A stretch of DNA of 64,000 nucleotides from Paracoccus isoporae (GTDB lineage: Bacteria > Pseudomonadota > Alphaproteobacteria > Rhodobacterales > Rhodobacteraceae). The position numbers and the translations under genes were made by a program. Below, one piece after another: positions 43,468-52,721 of the stretch. The stretch lies in assembly GCF_900101865.1 (NCBI RefSeq), contig NZ_FNAH01000005.1, positions 1 through 64,000 of the forward strand, read 5' to 3'. How positions within the stretch are numbered: the stretch's first letter is position 1; every line of letters starts with the position of its first letter. The notes under the pieces were generated by a model. That model was not told the origin of the DNA and searched no databases. It saw only the letters and a program-made list of their open reading frames with translations.

Positions 43468-44412
43468 TCAGCCCGTTTTCTGCGCGCCCTGGTAATGCGC
43501 GATGATGCCGTGGGGCGTCAGCGTCTCCGCCGATTTCCGGCCGTAGAAGAACACGCCGCTCGCCCCGTCCTGCGCGTAATCGTCCGGGATGAACCGGTCG
43601 AGATACTGCGTCCAGAAAAACGCCAGCTTGGCCAGCTTCCCGGCCCTGCGCGAGCGGAACAGGCTGCGCGCCAGGTAATCGACCGACCACATGAACTGCA
43701 TCCCCGGCCCGCCGCTCGCGCCCGAGGCGACACAATCGAAGCGGCGAAACAGATATCGGTGCCCGCTCTCGGTGAAGCGGGTGAAGTCATAGGGGCCCTC
43801 GTGGACCTGCTGCATGAACGGGGTCTCCGCATAGACGAGCCCGCCCGGTTTCAGCACCCGCCAGATCTCCGACACGACCTCGCCCGGCTGCAGCACATGT
43901 TCCAGCACCGCCTGGATCACCACCGCGTCGATGCTGTCATCCGCCAGCGGCAGGTGATGGCCGTCGGCGATGAACTGCACATTGGGCGTGTCGTAGATGT
44001 CGAACCCGGCGATGCGGATATCGGGGTGATCGTAGAGCGGCTGCATCCCCTGGCCGACACTGCCGCCACCGATCACCAGCAGCCGGACCGGCCGGCCCAT
44101 CGCCTCCAGATCCGCAACCAGCCGCGCGACGTTCTGCACGGTCGCCTGCTTCTGCGGCGAGAGCAGGCGCTTCACCCCGGCGGTGAGACCCCGATATTCG
44201 CTGCGATGGATCTGGCTGTCGGCCTGCGAGGCCATGACCTCGTCCCGAACCAGCACCGAATCCGAGAAATCCACCAGCACCGGCTTTCCGCCGACCGAGT
44301 TGTAATGATGCCCTTCGGCACATCGGATCGCGCCATCCCCGTCGCGCTGCAGCTCGGACCCGCTGCGCGGACAGCGCAGCAGCGGGAAACACTCATCAAC
44401 GGTCATAAGCAT
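43468..44412 (-). CDS. Class I SAM-dependent methyltransferase with an N-terminal zinc-ribbon-like segment
   Basis: The 314-residue protein opens with a Trm112-like segment (FPLLRCPRSGSEL, then IRCAEGHHY, with Cys pairs at about 14 and 31). The methyltransferase domain follows: VRLLVIGGGSVGQGM (near 108, SAM motif I), PNVQFIADGHHLPLADDSID (near 142) and WRVLKPGGLVYAETPF (near 184). Position at the edge of the exopolysaccharide cluster suggests methylation of a sugar or a lipid-linked intermediate, but the substrate cannot be read from sequence. ATG codons at 44412 and 44406 are both possible starts; the open frame runs farther 5' without conserved features. Confidence 0.82.
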   Translation of the reverse strand: MLMTVDECFPLLRCPRSGSELQRDGDGAIRCAEGHHYNSVGGKPVLVDFSDSVLVRDEVMASQADSQIHRSEYRGLTAGVKRLLSPQKQATVQNVARLVADLEAMGRPVRLLVIGGGSVGQGMQPLYDHPDIRIAGFDIYDTPNVQFIADGHHLPLADDSIDAVVIQAVLEHVLQPGEVVSEIWRVLKPGGLVYAETPFMQQVHEGPYDFTRFTESGHRYLFRRFDCVASGASGGPGMQFMWSVDYLARSLFRSRRAGKLAKLAFFWTQYLDRFIPDDYAQDGASGVFFYGRKSAETLTPHGIIAHYQGAQKTG

Positions 44413-44788
44413 GTGACCAGACCTCGTTAAAAAGACACGGGGCAGAATGAAGACCTTATACCGCCGATTTGCAAGACGCGCCTGACGGCGCATTCACGTT
44501 TGCGTTGGCGGCTGCCCATAACGCGTCCGCCGGCAAAACCCTGCCGAACCGGGATCCGCCGAAGGGGGCCGGCGCCACCGGACAGGCCGACTGACGGCGG
44601 CCACGCAGGATGTCGAACAGGAGATGACGATTTCACGACAAGCCGGTCTGCGGCGCCTCGCGGGGCGCGGCCTGCATCTGGTCGGCACCGTGCGGCGGAC
44701 CCGAACGCCACCTGTCCGCCGAACTGCAAAAAACCCGCTAGCGGATCGCCGCGTCGTCCGGTCCGGGAATGGCTGTTCCGAGAGTGAC
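44413..44788. other. 376-base gap between the methyltransferase gene and tRNA-Gln
   Basis: There is no coding region I can support. The stretch should hold the methyltransferase promoter in its left part. The right part contains the probable terminator of the leftward tRNA-Gln gene near 44726-44745. The remainder is GC-rich without clear repeats. Confidence 0.4.
44726..44745 (-). terminator. Probable terminator of tRNA-Gln
   Basis: On the minus strand, CCGCTAGCGG (a short palindrome at 44743-44734) is followed at once by a G and a run of six T. It lies about 45 bases downstream of the tRNA 3' end. The stem is only four base pairs, so the call is tentative. Confidence 0.45.
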
Positions 44789-44863
44789 TGGCTGGGGCGG
44801 TAGGATTCGAACCTACGGTACACGGTACCAAAAACCGCTGCCTTACCACTTGGCTACGCCCCA
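44789..44863 (-). tRNA. tRNA-Gln (anticodon TTG)
   Basis: On the minus strand the 75 bases from 44863 to 44789 fold as a complete tRNA: acceptor TGGGGCG paired with CGCCCCA, D-arm with AGCCAAGTGGTAAGGC, an anticodon loop with TTG preceded by T, a T-arm with GGTTCGAATCC, discriminator G and an encoded CCA. The sequence is the usual bacterial tRNA-Gln(UUG). Confidence 0.95.
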
Positions 44864-44957
44864 ACGGTGCGGGCGTATCTAGCGCCCGTTTCGGGGCGGT
44901 GCAAGGGGGAGGCGCGAAAAACTTGCGGGCGGATTTCGCGGCGCGTATGGCGGCGGG

Positions 44958-46145
44958 ATGGAGTGCGATATTCTGATTATCGGGGCCGGTGCGGCGGGAC
45001 TGTTCTGTGCGGGCAGCGCGCAGGCGCAGGGGGCGCGGGTGGTGGTCATGGATCACGCGACGCGCCCGGCCGAGAAGATCCGCATTTCCGGCGGCGGGCG
45101 GTGCAACTTCACCAACCTCGCCACGTCGCGCGAGCGGTTCCTGTCGGCAAACCCGCGCTTCTGTGCCTCGGCGCTTGCCGCATACAGCCCGCAGGATTTC
45201 GTCGCACTTGTCGATCAGGCGGGGATTGCCTGGCATGAAAAGACGCTGGGTCAGCTCTTTTGCGACGGGAAGGCCACCCAGATCACCGAGATGCTGATCC
45301 GCCGGATGGAGGGCGCAGAGCTGTGGCTGGAAACCACGCTAAACGGCCTGACACGCGGTGCTGACGGGTTTATCGCGCAGACCTCGCGCGGGGTCGTGCG
45401 GGCGGGCTGCGTGGTGGTCGCCTCGGGCGCGAAATCGATCCCGAAAATGGGCGCGACCGGGCTTGGCTATGACCTCGCGCGGCAATTCGGTCTGGACATT
45501 GTCGAGACGCGGCCCGGCCTGGTGCCGCTGACCTTTGCCGAGCAGGATCTGGCGCTGTGCAAACCGCTGGCCGGCCTGTCCGTCGAGGCCGAAATCCGGC
45601 ACGGCAAGACCCGTTTCCGCGATGCGCTGCTGTTTACCCATCGCGGGCTGTCGGGTCCGGCGGTGCTGCAGATCTCCAGCTATTGGCAGCCCGGCGATAC
45701 GGTCGAGATCGATTTGTGCCCCGGCGCCGATCTGGCGGCGGCGCTGCGGGACCGCCGGGGGCAGGGCGGGCGCGTGGCGGTAGGCACGGTGTTGTCTGCG
45801 CATCTGCCCGCGCGGCTGGCCGAGGCGGTCACAGCCGATCTGGGGCTGACCGGCGCGAGGCTGGCCGACCAGAATAACAAGACGCTCGACGGCATCGCCG
45901 CGCGGATCCATCGCTGGCAGGTCCGGCCCGTCGGCTCCGAAGGATACCGCACCGCCGAGGTGACGGTGGGCGGCGTCGATACGCGCGGGCTCGACGCCAG
46001 GACCATGCAGGCCCGCGACGCGCCGGGGCTGTATTTCATCGGGGAATGTGTCGATGTGACCGGCTGGCTCGGCGGGTATAATTTCCAATGGGCCTGGGCC
46101 TCGGCCCATGCGGCGGGGGTTTCGCTGGCGCGCGGCGGACGCTAG
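44958..46145 (+). CDS. HI0933/BaiN-family flavoprotein (NAD(P)/FAD-dependent oxidoreductase)
   Basis: The 395-residue protein begins with an FAD-binding Rossmann motif [19 protein letters not shown], followed by the family signature [15 protein letters not shown] (near 38). [20 protein letters not shown] lies near 154, and [20 protein letters not shown] near 359 is the C-terminal FAD contact. The family (YhiN, HI0933, BaiN) is widespread, and its normal role in Proteobacteria is not established; BaiN reduces bile acid intermediates in clostridia, which is unlikely to apply here. The start at 44958 is the first ATG. Only 28 bases separate it from tgt, with which it may be cotranscribed. Confidence 0.85.
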   Translation: MECDILIIGAGAAGLFCAGSAQAQGARVVVMDHATRPAEKIRISGGGRCNFTNLATSRERFLSANPRFCASALAAYSPQDFVALVDQAGIAWHEKTLGQLFCDGKATQITEMLIRRMEGAELWLETTLNGLTRGADGFIAQTSRGVVRAGCVVVASGAKSIPKMGATGLGYDLARQFGLDIVETRPGLVPLTFAEQDLALCKPLAGLSVEAEIRHGKTRFRDALLFTHRGLSGPAVLQISSYWQPGDTVEIDLCPGADLAAALRDRRGQGGRVAVGTVLSAHLPARLAEAVTADLGLTGARLADQNNKTLDGIAARIHRWQVRPVGSEGYRTAEVTVGGVDTRGLDARTMQARDAPGLYFIGECVDVTGWLGGYNFQWAWASAHAAGVSLARGGR

Positions 46146-46173
46146 AAGGCGGGGTCGCAAGAAAGGGCGCGAG

Positions 46174-47301
46174 ATGAGCCGATTTTCCTTTACCCTCAAC
46201 GCCACGGATGGGCGGGCGCGGGCGGGCGTGATCGACACGCCGCGCGGCCAGATCCGCACCCCCGCCTTCATGCCGGTGGGCACGGCGGCGACGGTCAAGG
46301 CGATGCTGCCGGACTCGGTGCGCGCCACGGGGGCGGATATCCTGCTCGGCAACACCTATCACCTGATGCTGCGCCCCGGTGCCGACCGGATCGAGCGGTT
46401 GGGCGGGCTGCACAAATTCATGAACTGGGATCGCCCGATCCTGACTGACTCGGGCGGGTTTCAGGTCATGTCGCTGGCCGATCTGCGCAAGCTTGACGAG
46501 GACGGCGTGACCTTTGCCAGCCATATCGACGGGTCGCGTCATGTCCTCAGCCCCGAAACCAGCATGGAGATTCAGCGCCAGCTCGGCTCGGATATCGTCA
46601 TGGCCTTCGACGAATGCCCCGCCTTGCCCGCGACCGAGGAACGGCAGGCCGAGGCGATGCGGCTGTCGATGCGATGGGCGCAGCGGTCCCGCGATGCCTT
46701 CGGCGACCGGCCCGGACATGCGCTGTTCGGGATCATGCAGGGCGGGGTGATCCGCCATTTGCGCGAGGAAAGCGCCGAGGCGCTTACATCCATCGGTTTT
46801 GACGGATATGCCATTGGCGGGCTGGCCGTGGGCGAGGGGCAGGAGGCGATGTTCGGCGTGCTGGATTACGCGACCGACCTGCTGCCGCAGGCACAGCCGC
46901 GCTATCTGATGGGGGTGGGCAAGCCCGATGACATCGTGGGCGCGGTGCAGCGCGGTGTGGACATGATGGATTGCGTGCTGCCCTCGCGCTCGGGCCGGAC
47001 CGGGCAGGCCTGGACACGGCGCGGGCAGGTCAACATCAAGAACGCCCGCCACGCCGACGATCCGCGCCCGCTGGACGAGGAATGCCGCTGCCCCGCCTGC
47101 ACGGGTTACAGCCGCGCCTATCTGCATCACGTGTTCCGCGCCGGCGAGATGATTTCCGGCATGCTGCTGACCTGGCACAACCTGCATTATTATCAGGATC
47201 TGATGCAGGGGCTGCGTGACGCCATCGCAGCGGGCGGGCTGGACGGGTTCGCCGCCGATTTCCACGCCACCCGCGCCGGCGGCGATATCCCGCCGGTCTG
47301 A
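46174..47301 (+). CDS. tgt: Queuine tRNA-guanine transglycosylase
   Basis: The 375-residue enzyme exchanges guanine 34 of Asp, Asn, His and Tyr tRNAs for the queuine precursor preQ1. The TIM barrel shows [16 protein letters not shown] (near 29), [13 protein letters not shown] with the general acid/base Asp (near 90), FGIMQGGV and [25 protein letters not shown] with the nucleophile region (near 268), and the zinc site [16 protein letters not shown] (near 306). The length is normal. ATG at 46174 follows GGGCGCGAG. Confidence 0.95.
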   Translation: MSRFSFTLNATDGRARAGVIDTPRGQIRTPAFMPVGTAATVKAMLPDSVRATGADILLGNTYHLMLRPGADRIERLGGLHKFMNWDRPILTDSGGFQVMSLADLRKLDEDGVTFASHIDGSRHVLSPETSMEIQRQLGSDIVMAFDECPALPATEERQAEAMRLSMRWAQRSRDAFGDRPGHALFGIMQGGVIRHLREESAEALTSIGFDGYAIGGLAVGEGQEAMFGVLDYATDLLPQAQPRYLMGVGKPDDIVGAVQRGVDMMDCVLPSRSGRTGQAWTRRGQVNIKNARHADDPRPLDEECRCPACTGYSRAYLHHVFRAGEMISGMLLTWHNLHYYQDLMQGLRDAIAAGGLDGFAADFHATRAGGDIPPV

Positions 47302-47403
47302 GCGGATATCGGCCGATTCATCGAATTTCCTTTTCAGTATACCGTGGAAACCCTATGCCGAACGGTGCTGGCGGATGACCCGCCACCTTGCGGAAAGGCC
47401 AGA

Positions 47404-48582
47404 ATGACCGAGTTCACCACGATCACCACCACCGACGCGCTGGCGGCCTTCTGCGAAGATGCGAAATCCCAGCCCTATGTCACCATCGACACCGAGTTCC
47501 TGCGCGAGCGGACCTTCTACTCCCGGCTCTGCCTGATCCAGATGGCGCTACCCCCGGCCTCGGGGCCGAAATCGGATGGCGGGCCGGCCGTGCTCGTCGA
47601 TCCGCTGGCGCCCGGCCTGTCGCTGGAGCCGCTGTACGATCTGTTCCGCCACGAGGCGACGGTGAAGGTGTTCCACGCCGCGCGCCAGGATGTGGAGATC
47701 TTCTTCCACGATGCCGGGATCTTTCCCACACCGCTTTTCGACACCCAGATCGCTGCGATGGTCTGCGGCTTCGGCGAGCAGGTGGGGTATGAGACGCTGG
47801 TGCGCAAGATCGCCAAGGCCAATCTCGACAAATCCTCGCGCTTCACCGACTGGTCGCAGCGCCCGCTCTCCAAAGCGCAGCAGAATTACGCCATCGCCGA
47901 TGTGACCCATCTGCGCGCGATCTACGAATCGCTCAAGGGTCAGCTCGACCGCTCCGGCCGTGCCGCCTGGGTGGCGGAGGAGGCCGCGGTGCTCGTCGAT
48001 CCCGAAACCTATATCACCCGCCCCGCCGAGGCCTGGCAGCGCGTGCGCACAAGGTCCAACTCGCCCCGCTTCATGGCCATCGTGCGCAAGCTGGCCGAGT
48101 TCCGCGAGGAGTACGCGCAGAGCCGGAACGTCCCGCGCGCGCGCGTGTTCAAGGATGACGCGCTTGTCGAGCTGGCCTCGACCAAGCCGCAAAGCGAGGC
48201 GGAGCTGGGCAAGTCGCGCCTGCTGCTGCGCGAGGGGCGCAAGCCCGAGATTGCGCAGGGGATCCTTGCGGCCATCAAGGCCGGGATGGAGGGTCCCGAC
48301 CCGCCGCGCCTGCCCAAGGAACAGCCCGGCCCGCCCGGCAACGGGGCGCTCGGCGAATTGCTGTGGGTGCTGCTGAAAGCCAAGGCCGAGGCCGCGCAGG
48401 TCGCGCCCAAGCTGATCGCCACCACCGCCGATCTGGACGCCATCGCCCAGGGCGCGCGCGACGTGGCCGCGCTTCAGGGCTGGCGGGCCGAGGTGTTCGG
48501 CCGCGACGCGCTGCGCCTGGCCAATGGCGAGATCGCGCTGTCCGCGGCAGGCGGGGCGGTCAGCGTCGTCGAACTGGCATGA
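47404..48582 (+). CDS. rnd: Ribonuclease D
   Basis: RNase D is a 3'-5' exonuclease that trims tRNA precursors and other small RNAs. The 392-residue protein has the DEDD exonuclease core: VTIDTEFLRERTFYSRLCLI (near 25-45) with the first Asp and Glu, VFHAARQDVEIFFHDAGIFP with the second Asp, and SKAQQNYAIADVTHL with the Tyr and last Asp. An HRDC domain follows at about 215-295 (RFMAIVRKLAEFREEYAQ). The tail to 392 is a second helical domain as in E. coli RNase D. The ATG at 47404 is supported by conservation; the frame extends farther upstream without a recognisable protein. Confidence 0.92.
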   Translation: MTEFTTITTTDALAAFCEDAKSQPYVTIDTEFLRERTFYSRLCLIQMALPPASGPKSDGGPAVLVDPLAPGLSLEPLYDLFRHEATVKVFHAARQDVEIFFHDAGIFPTPLFDTQIAAMVCGFGEQVGYETLVRKIAKANLDKSSRFTDWSQRPLSKAQQNYAIADVTHLRAIYESLKGQLDRSGRAAWVAEEAAVLVDPETYITRPAEAWQRVRTRSNSPRFMAIVRKLAEFREEYAQSRNVPRARVFKDDALVELASTKPQSEAELGKSRLLLREGRKPEIAQGILAAIKAGMEGPDPPRLPKEQPGPPGNGALGELLWVLLKAKAEAAQVAPKLIATTADLDAIAQGARDVAALQGWRAEVFGRDALRLANGEIALSAAGGAVSVVELA

Positions 48583-48609
48583 CCGCCGCGCCCCGGCCGG
48601 CGGGCTGAG

Positions 48610-49575
48610 ATGCGCATCACCCTGCGCCCGCCCGCGCACGGCGATGTCGATGCGATCTGGCGCAATCTTCAGGATGCGGAGACCGTGCAGTGGCTCACCA
48701 CGCTGCCGTTTCCCTATCAACGCTCGGATGCGGTGGCATTCGTCGATCAGATTGCCACGCCGGATGACATGGCGATCATCGCGGATGGCGAGTTCGCCGG
48801 GGTGATCCGGGTGCGGGGCGAGATCGGATACTGGATCGCACCGCCGCTGCGCCGGCGCGGCATCGCCCGCCGGGCGCTGCAGATCGCCCTGTTCCGGCAT
48901 TTCGCCGCCAGTGACGATCCCGTCCGGGCCAACCATCTCGACGGCAACATCGCCTCCCGCGCGCTGTTGGAGGGGGTGGGCTTCCGCGAGACCGGGGCCG
49001 GGCAGGTCACGCGGCGCTTCGACGGGCGCAGCGTGCCGCAGCGGCACATGGAGCTGACCCGCAGCGCCTTCGTCGCCGCGCTGTCGATCCGCACCCCGCG
49101 CGGCCTGCTGACCCCGATGACCGAAGCCGATTTCCCGGCGCTCCACCGCATTGCGACTGAGCCCGCGACGGCGCGGATGCTGATGCGCTTCTTCCCCGGC
49201 CAGACCGGGGCAGAGTTCGCCCGCATCATGCGCCCGGCGATGGATCCGGTCACGCGTCCCGTCAGGCTGGCCATCCGCCGGGACGGGCGCTGCATCGGCT
49301 CCATCGGCGTCGATGCGGGCGCGGATCCGGCGGTATTCTATTTCCTCGCGCCGGAGGCGGCCGGGCAGGGGATCGCGTCGGAGGTGCTGCCGGTCTTCTG
49401 CGACGCGGTGCAGGACTGGTTCGATCTCGACACGCTGACCGCGCAGGTATTTGCCGATAATGCCGCCTCGCGCCGGGTGCTGGAGAAAGCGGGGTTCGCG
49501 GCAGGCGAGACGCGGCTGCTCGTCTCCGCCGGGCGGGCACGGCCCGAGACAGGGCTGGTCATGCGGCGCGGCTGA
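48610..49575 (+). CDS. Tandem GNAT acetyltransferase (two RimJ/RimL-like domains)
   Basis: The 321-residue protein contains two GNAT domains in a row. The first (about 1-155) begins ITLRPPAHGDVDAIWRNLQD and has the acetyl-CoA loop APPLRRRGIARRALQIALF, then DGNIASRALLEGVGF. The second (about 160-321) has LLTPMTEADFPALHRI, LAPEAAGQGIASEVLPVF and ADNAASRRVLEKAGF. Each has the RimJ/RimL or SpeG-like layout, and both loops keep the Q/R-x-x-G-x-G/A pattern, so both may be active. The substrate is unknown. It is 27 bases after rnd and convergent with fabH, whose stop is 27 bases away. Confidence 0.85.
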   Translation: MRITLRPPAHGDVDAIWRNLQDAETVQWLTTLPFPYQRSDAVAFVDQIATPDDMAIIADGEFAGVIRVRGEIGYWIAPPLRRRGIARRALQIALFRHFAASDDPVRANHLDGNIASRALLEGVGFRETGAGQVTRRFDGRSVPQRHMELTRSAFVAALSIRTPRGLLTPMTEADFPALHRIATEPATARMLMRFFPGQTGAEFARIMRPAMDPVTRPVRLAIRRDGRCIGSIGVDAGADPAVFYFLAPEAAGQGIASEVLPVFCDAVQDWFDLDTLTAQVFADNAASRRVLEKAGFAAGETRLLVSAGRARPETGLVMRRG

Positions 49576-49602
49576 ACGGGCCGGCGCAGGCGCGACGGGT
49601 GC

Positions 49603-50562
49603 TTACCAGCGGACCACCACGCTGCCCCAGCTCAGCCCGCCGCCGATGGCTTCCGTCACGATCACGTCGCCTTCGCTGAACCGCCCGGCCTCATCCGCGA
49701 CCGACAGCGCCAGCGGGATCGACGCGGCGGAGGTGTTGCCGTGATCGGCCACGGTCAGCACGACCTTTTCCATCGGCAGGCTCATCCGCTGCGCGGTGGC
49801 GGTGATAATCCGGGCATTGGCCTGATGCGGCACCAGCCAGTCCACATCCGCAGTGGTCAGCCCGGCCTTCTCTATGGCGCGATGCGCGGTCTGGGCCAGC
49901 TTTTCGACCGCGTGGCGGAACAGCACATTGCCCTGCATCCGCAGCTTGCCGGCACTGCCGGTGGTCGAGACCCCGCCATCGACATAAAGGATATCGCGGA
50001 ACGAGCCGTCGCTGTTGAGATCCGATGACAGGATCCCGCGCGCGCCCTCGGCGGCCTCCAGCACCACCGCCCCGGCGCCGTCGCCGAACAGCACGCAGGT
50101 GCCGCGGTCGGACCAGTCGAGAATGCGGCTGAACGTCTCCGCCCCGATGACCAGCACCCGGTCGGCCTGGCCCGCGCGGATCATGGCGTCGGCATTGGCA
50201 AGCGCAAAGACGAAGCCCGCGCAGACCGCCTGCACGTCGAATGCAAAGGCCCTGGTCAGCCCCAGCCCCGATTGCACCATCGTGGCGACCGACGGAAAGG
50301 TCAGGTCCGGTGTCGATGTGGCCACGATCACCGCATCGATCTGATCGACAGACAGCCCCGCCCGCGACATGGCCTGTTCGGCGGCGCGGATCGCCATGGC
50401 GGAGGTGGTCTCGCCCTCGGCCGCGAAATGGCGCCGCTCGATCCCGGTGCGGGAGCGGATCCATTCGTCCGAGGTGTCCACCTTGTCCTCGAACCAGGCA
50501 TTCTCCACCACGCGCTCGGGCAGATAGCGGCCGGTGCCGCGAATGACGGCGCGTCGTGTCAC
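49603..50562 (-). CDS. fabH: 3-oxoacyl-ACP synthase III
   Basis: FabH starts fatty acid synthesis by joining acetyl-CoA to malonyl-ACP. The 319-residue thiolase-fold enzyme has the catalytic Cys in FDVQAVCAGFVFALANAD (near 112), His in WLVPHQANARII (near 245) and Asn in VADHGNTSAASIPLALS (near 275). The first codon is GTG at 50562, which overlaps the plsX stop (GTGA), so it is translationally coupled to plsX. The usual alphaproteobacterial order continues with ihfA, but here a convergent GNAT gene follows instead. Confidence 0.95.
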   Translation of the reverse strand: MTRRAVIRGTGRYLPERVVENAWFEDKVDTSDEWIRSRTGIERRHFAAEGETTSAMAIRAAEQAMSRAGLSVDQIDAVIVATSTPDLTFPSVATMVQSGLGLTRAFAFDVQAVCAGFVFALANADAMIRAGQADRVLVIGAETFSRILDWSDRGTCVLFGDGAGAVVLEAAEGARGILSSDLNSDGSFRDILYVDGGVSTTGSAGKLRMQGNVLFRHAVEKLAQTAHRAIEKAGLTTADVDWLVPHQANARIITATAQRMSLPMEKVVLTVADHGNTSAASIPLALSVADEAGRFSEGDVIVTEAIGGGLSWGSVVVRW

Positions 50563-51671
50563 GTGCGCTCCTCGTCCGGCGCGGGCCGGGTTTCCTCGAC
50601 GCTCGCGGCGGCGCGGGCCACCCGCTCCGCCAGCCGGTCCTGAAAGCCCGACTGCGCCAGCCGGAAGGCCAGCTTGATCGCCGCCGACACGCCGGTCGCA
50701 TCGGCCGAGCCGTGCGATTTCACCACCATCCCGTTCAGCCCCAGAAACACCCCGCCATTCACGCGGCGCGGGTCGATCCGCTTCTGCAGGCGTTTGAGCG
50801 AGGTGATCGCCAGCAGCGCGGCGAATTTCGACATGATGGAGTTGCCGAATGCGTCCTTCAGGAAGGCGCCGACCAGCTTGGCCGTGCCCTCGCCGGTTTT
50901 CAGCGCGACATTGCCGGTGAAGCCGTCGGTGACGATCACATCCACCTTGTCCGAGGGCAAATCGCCCCCCTCGACAAAGCCCACATAATCGAAATTCCCG
51001 GTTTCCTGCGCGTCGAGGATCATCTCATGCGCATGACGCAGCTCGGCCCGGCCCTTATGCTCCTCGGTGCCGACATTCAGCAGGCCGATGCGCGGGCGCT
51101 CCACCCCCAGCCCGTTGCGGGCATAGGCGGCACCCATCAGCGCATATTGCAGCAGATCGGGCGCATCGGCGCGAATATCGGCGCCGCAATCCAGCATGAC
51201 GTTGAAGCCCTGCGGGTTGCGCGACGGCCACAGGCAGGCAATGGCGGGCCGGTTCACGCCCGGCAGCTTGCGCAGCCGGATCATCGACAGCGCCATCAGC
51301 GCGCCGGTATTGCCGCAGGAGACCGCGACCGAGGCCTCGCCCGCGCGCACGGAATCGACCGCCGACAGCATCGAGGTGCCCTGCGCGCCGCGGATCACCT
51401 GGCTGGGCTTGTCATCCATGGACACGACGCCCGGCATGTCGCGGATCTCGCAGCGATCGGCCAGATCGCTCCGGCGGGTGATGAGCCGCGTCAGCTCGTC
51501 CTTCGGGCCGTGGACGATAAAGCTGATATCGGGATTCTTGTCGGCGCTCTTGGCGATGCCATCGACAATCGCGGACGGGCCGTGATCGCTGCCCATCGCA
51601 TCAACGGAAATCACCACGCGGCCCCCGTGAGAGGGGCGGCGCGGTGAATTGCTGTCCGTCATCTGCGACAT
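50559..51671 (-). CDS. plsX: Phosphate acyltransferase PlsX
   Basis: PlsX makes acyl-phosphate from acyl-ACP for phospholipid synthesis. The 370-residue protein has VISVDAMGSDHGPSAIVDGI (near 19), VSCGNTGALMALSM (near 118), LDCGADIRADA and GLLNVGTEEHKGR (near 200), and GFVEGGDLPSDKVDVIVTDG. ATG codons at 51671 (MSQMTDSN) and 51662 (MTDSNSP) are close alternatives; conservation begins after both. It lies 13 bases after rpmF, and its stop overlaps fabH, forming the rpmF-plsX-fabH operon. Confidence 0.94.
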   Translation of the reverse strand: MSQMTDSNSPRRPSHGGRVVISVDAMGSDHGPSAIVDGIAKSADKNPDISFIVHGPKDELTRLITRRSDLADRCEIRDMPGVVSMDDKPSQVIRGAQGTSMLSAVDSVRAGEASVAVSCGNTGALMALSMIRLRKLPGVNRPAIACLWPSRNPQGFNVMLDCGADIRADAPDLLQYALMGAAYARNGLGVERPRIGLLNVGTEEHKGRAELRHAHEMILDAQETGNFDYVGFVEGGDLPSDKVDVIVTDGFTGNVALKTGEGTAKLVGAFLKDAFGNSIMSKFAALLAITSLKRLQKRIDPRRVNGGVFLGLNGMVVKSHGSADATGVSAAIKLAFRLAQSGFQDRLAERVARAAASVEETRPAPDEERT

Positions 51672-51684
51672 CAGCGAAAGCCGA

Positions 51685-51891
51685 TCAGGCCGCGTCGTCG
51701 TCCAGGTCGATCTCGGCCGTCTGCGCCACGATTTCACGGTCGGCGTAATGGCCGCAGGACGGGCAGACGTGATGCGGGCGCTTCAGCTCGCCGCAGGACG
51801 GGCATTCATTGGGGTTCGCCGCCGACAATGCGTCATGCGCGCGGCGCATGTTCCGCTTGGAACGGGTCACTCGGTTCTGAGGGACAGCCAT
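51685..51891 (-). CDS. rpmF: 50S ribosomal protein L32
   Basis: The 68-residue protein opens [20 protein letters not shown], the hallmark of L32, and has a zinc-ribbon-like [19 protein letters not shown] with two Cys pairs. Length and acidic C-terminal tail are normal for Rhodobacteraceae. It is the first gene of the leftward rpmF-plsX-fabH operon. The DUF177/YceD gene that often precedes rpmF is not present; mobA lies 224 bases upstream, leaving room for a promoter. Confidence 0.97.
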   Translation of the reverse strand: MAVPQNRVTRSKRNMRRAHDALSAANPNECPSCGELKRPHHVCPSCGHYADREIVAQTAEIDLDDDAA

Positions 51892-52115
51892 GTCTCAACC
51901 TCGGGTCAGGGGCCGCGCATCCCATGCGGGGCCGGTGTCAGAAAACGGATCAGAGCCGCGGCAATAGGTCACAACCGTGCCGGAGGCAAGTGAAAACCTG
52001 TCCGGTCGGCTGGGCCCGAGCGCGCGGCTCGTGAAGGCCGGAACATAGCGATTCTCGGCCGATGTTCAAGCCGTATATGCCCGCGCCGCGCGACTGCGGC
52101 AGATCGGCCACCCGC

Positions 52116-52721
52116 TCAGCCAAGGTGCTGCGCGCGGGCCAGATCCTCGGGCGTGTTGACGTTGAAGAAGGCGGCGTCGTCATCGAAATCCGCGATGAGG
52201 TGATCGTGGCACGCGGCGAAATCGAGGATGCGGCCGCGCCCGTCCTGCAACTGCGCCCGCAGCGCGTCGCGCAGCGCCACCGGCCATCGCCCGAATGTGG
52301 GGTGCAGCCGCCGCGCGCCATCCGGTCCCGGCGCGGCGGCCAGCACGATCCGGTCCGGCGGGGCCGTGCGGTCGAAGCGGCGGGCCAGATCGGCGGGCAG
52401 GAACGGCGTGTCGCCCGCCACGCAGATCACCGCCTGCGCCCCCCGCCCGGCGGCCCATCTCATCGCGGCCAGCACTCCGGCCAGCGGTCCGGGATATCCG
52501 GGCAGCGGATCGGCCAGCACCGGCAGTCCGAACCGCGCCAGCCGCGCCGGATCGCCATTGGCGCTGATCGCAAGCGCACCGGCCTGCGGGCGCAGCCGCG
52601 CGATCACCTGATCCAGCAGCGTGGCCCCGCCGAGGGACAGCAAAACCTTGTCGCCGCCCCCCATCCGCGTCGCGCGCCCGCCGGCCAGGATCACCGCGGG
52701 CAGGGGGGCGGCGGAGGTCAC
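52116..52721 (-). CDS. mobA: Molybdenum cofactor guanylyltransferase
   Basis: MobA attaches GMP to molybdopterin to make the bis-MGD cofactor. The 201-residue protein has the nucleotide-binding start PAVILAGGRATRMGGGDKVL, then ALAISANGDPARLARFG, LADPLPGYPGPLAGVLAAM (near 70) and VAGDTPFLPADLARRF (near 102, metal Asp), with FFNVNTPEDLARA at the end. The start is a GTG at 52721 that overlaps the mrp stop (GTGA), so it is coupled to mrp. No mobB gene follows. Confidence 0.94.
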   Translation of the reverse strand: MTSAAPLPAVILAGGRATRMGGGDKVLLSLGGATLLDQVIARLRPQAGALAISANGDPARLARFGLPVLADPLPGYPGPLAGVLAAMRWAAGRGAQAVICVAGDTPFLPADLARRFDRTAPPDRIVLAAAPGPDGARRLHPTFGRWPVALRDALRAQLQDGRGRILDFAACHDHLIADFDDDAAFFNVNTPEDLARAQHLG

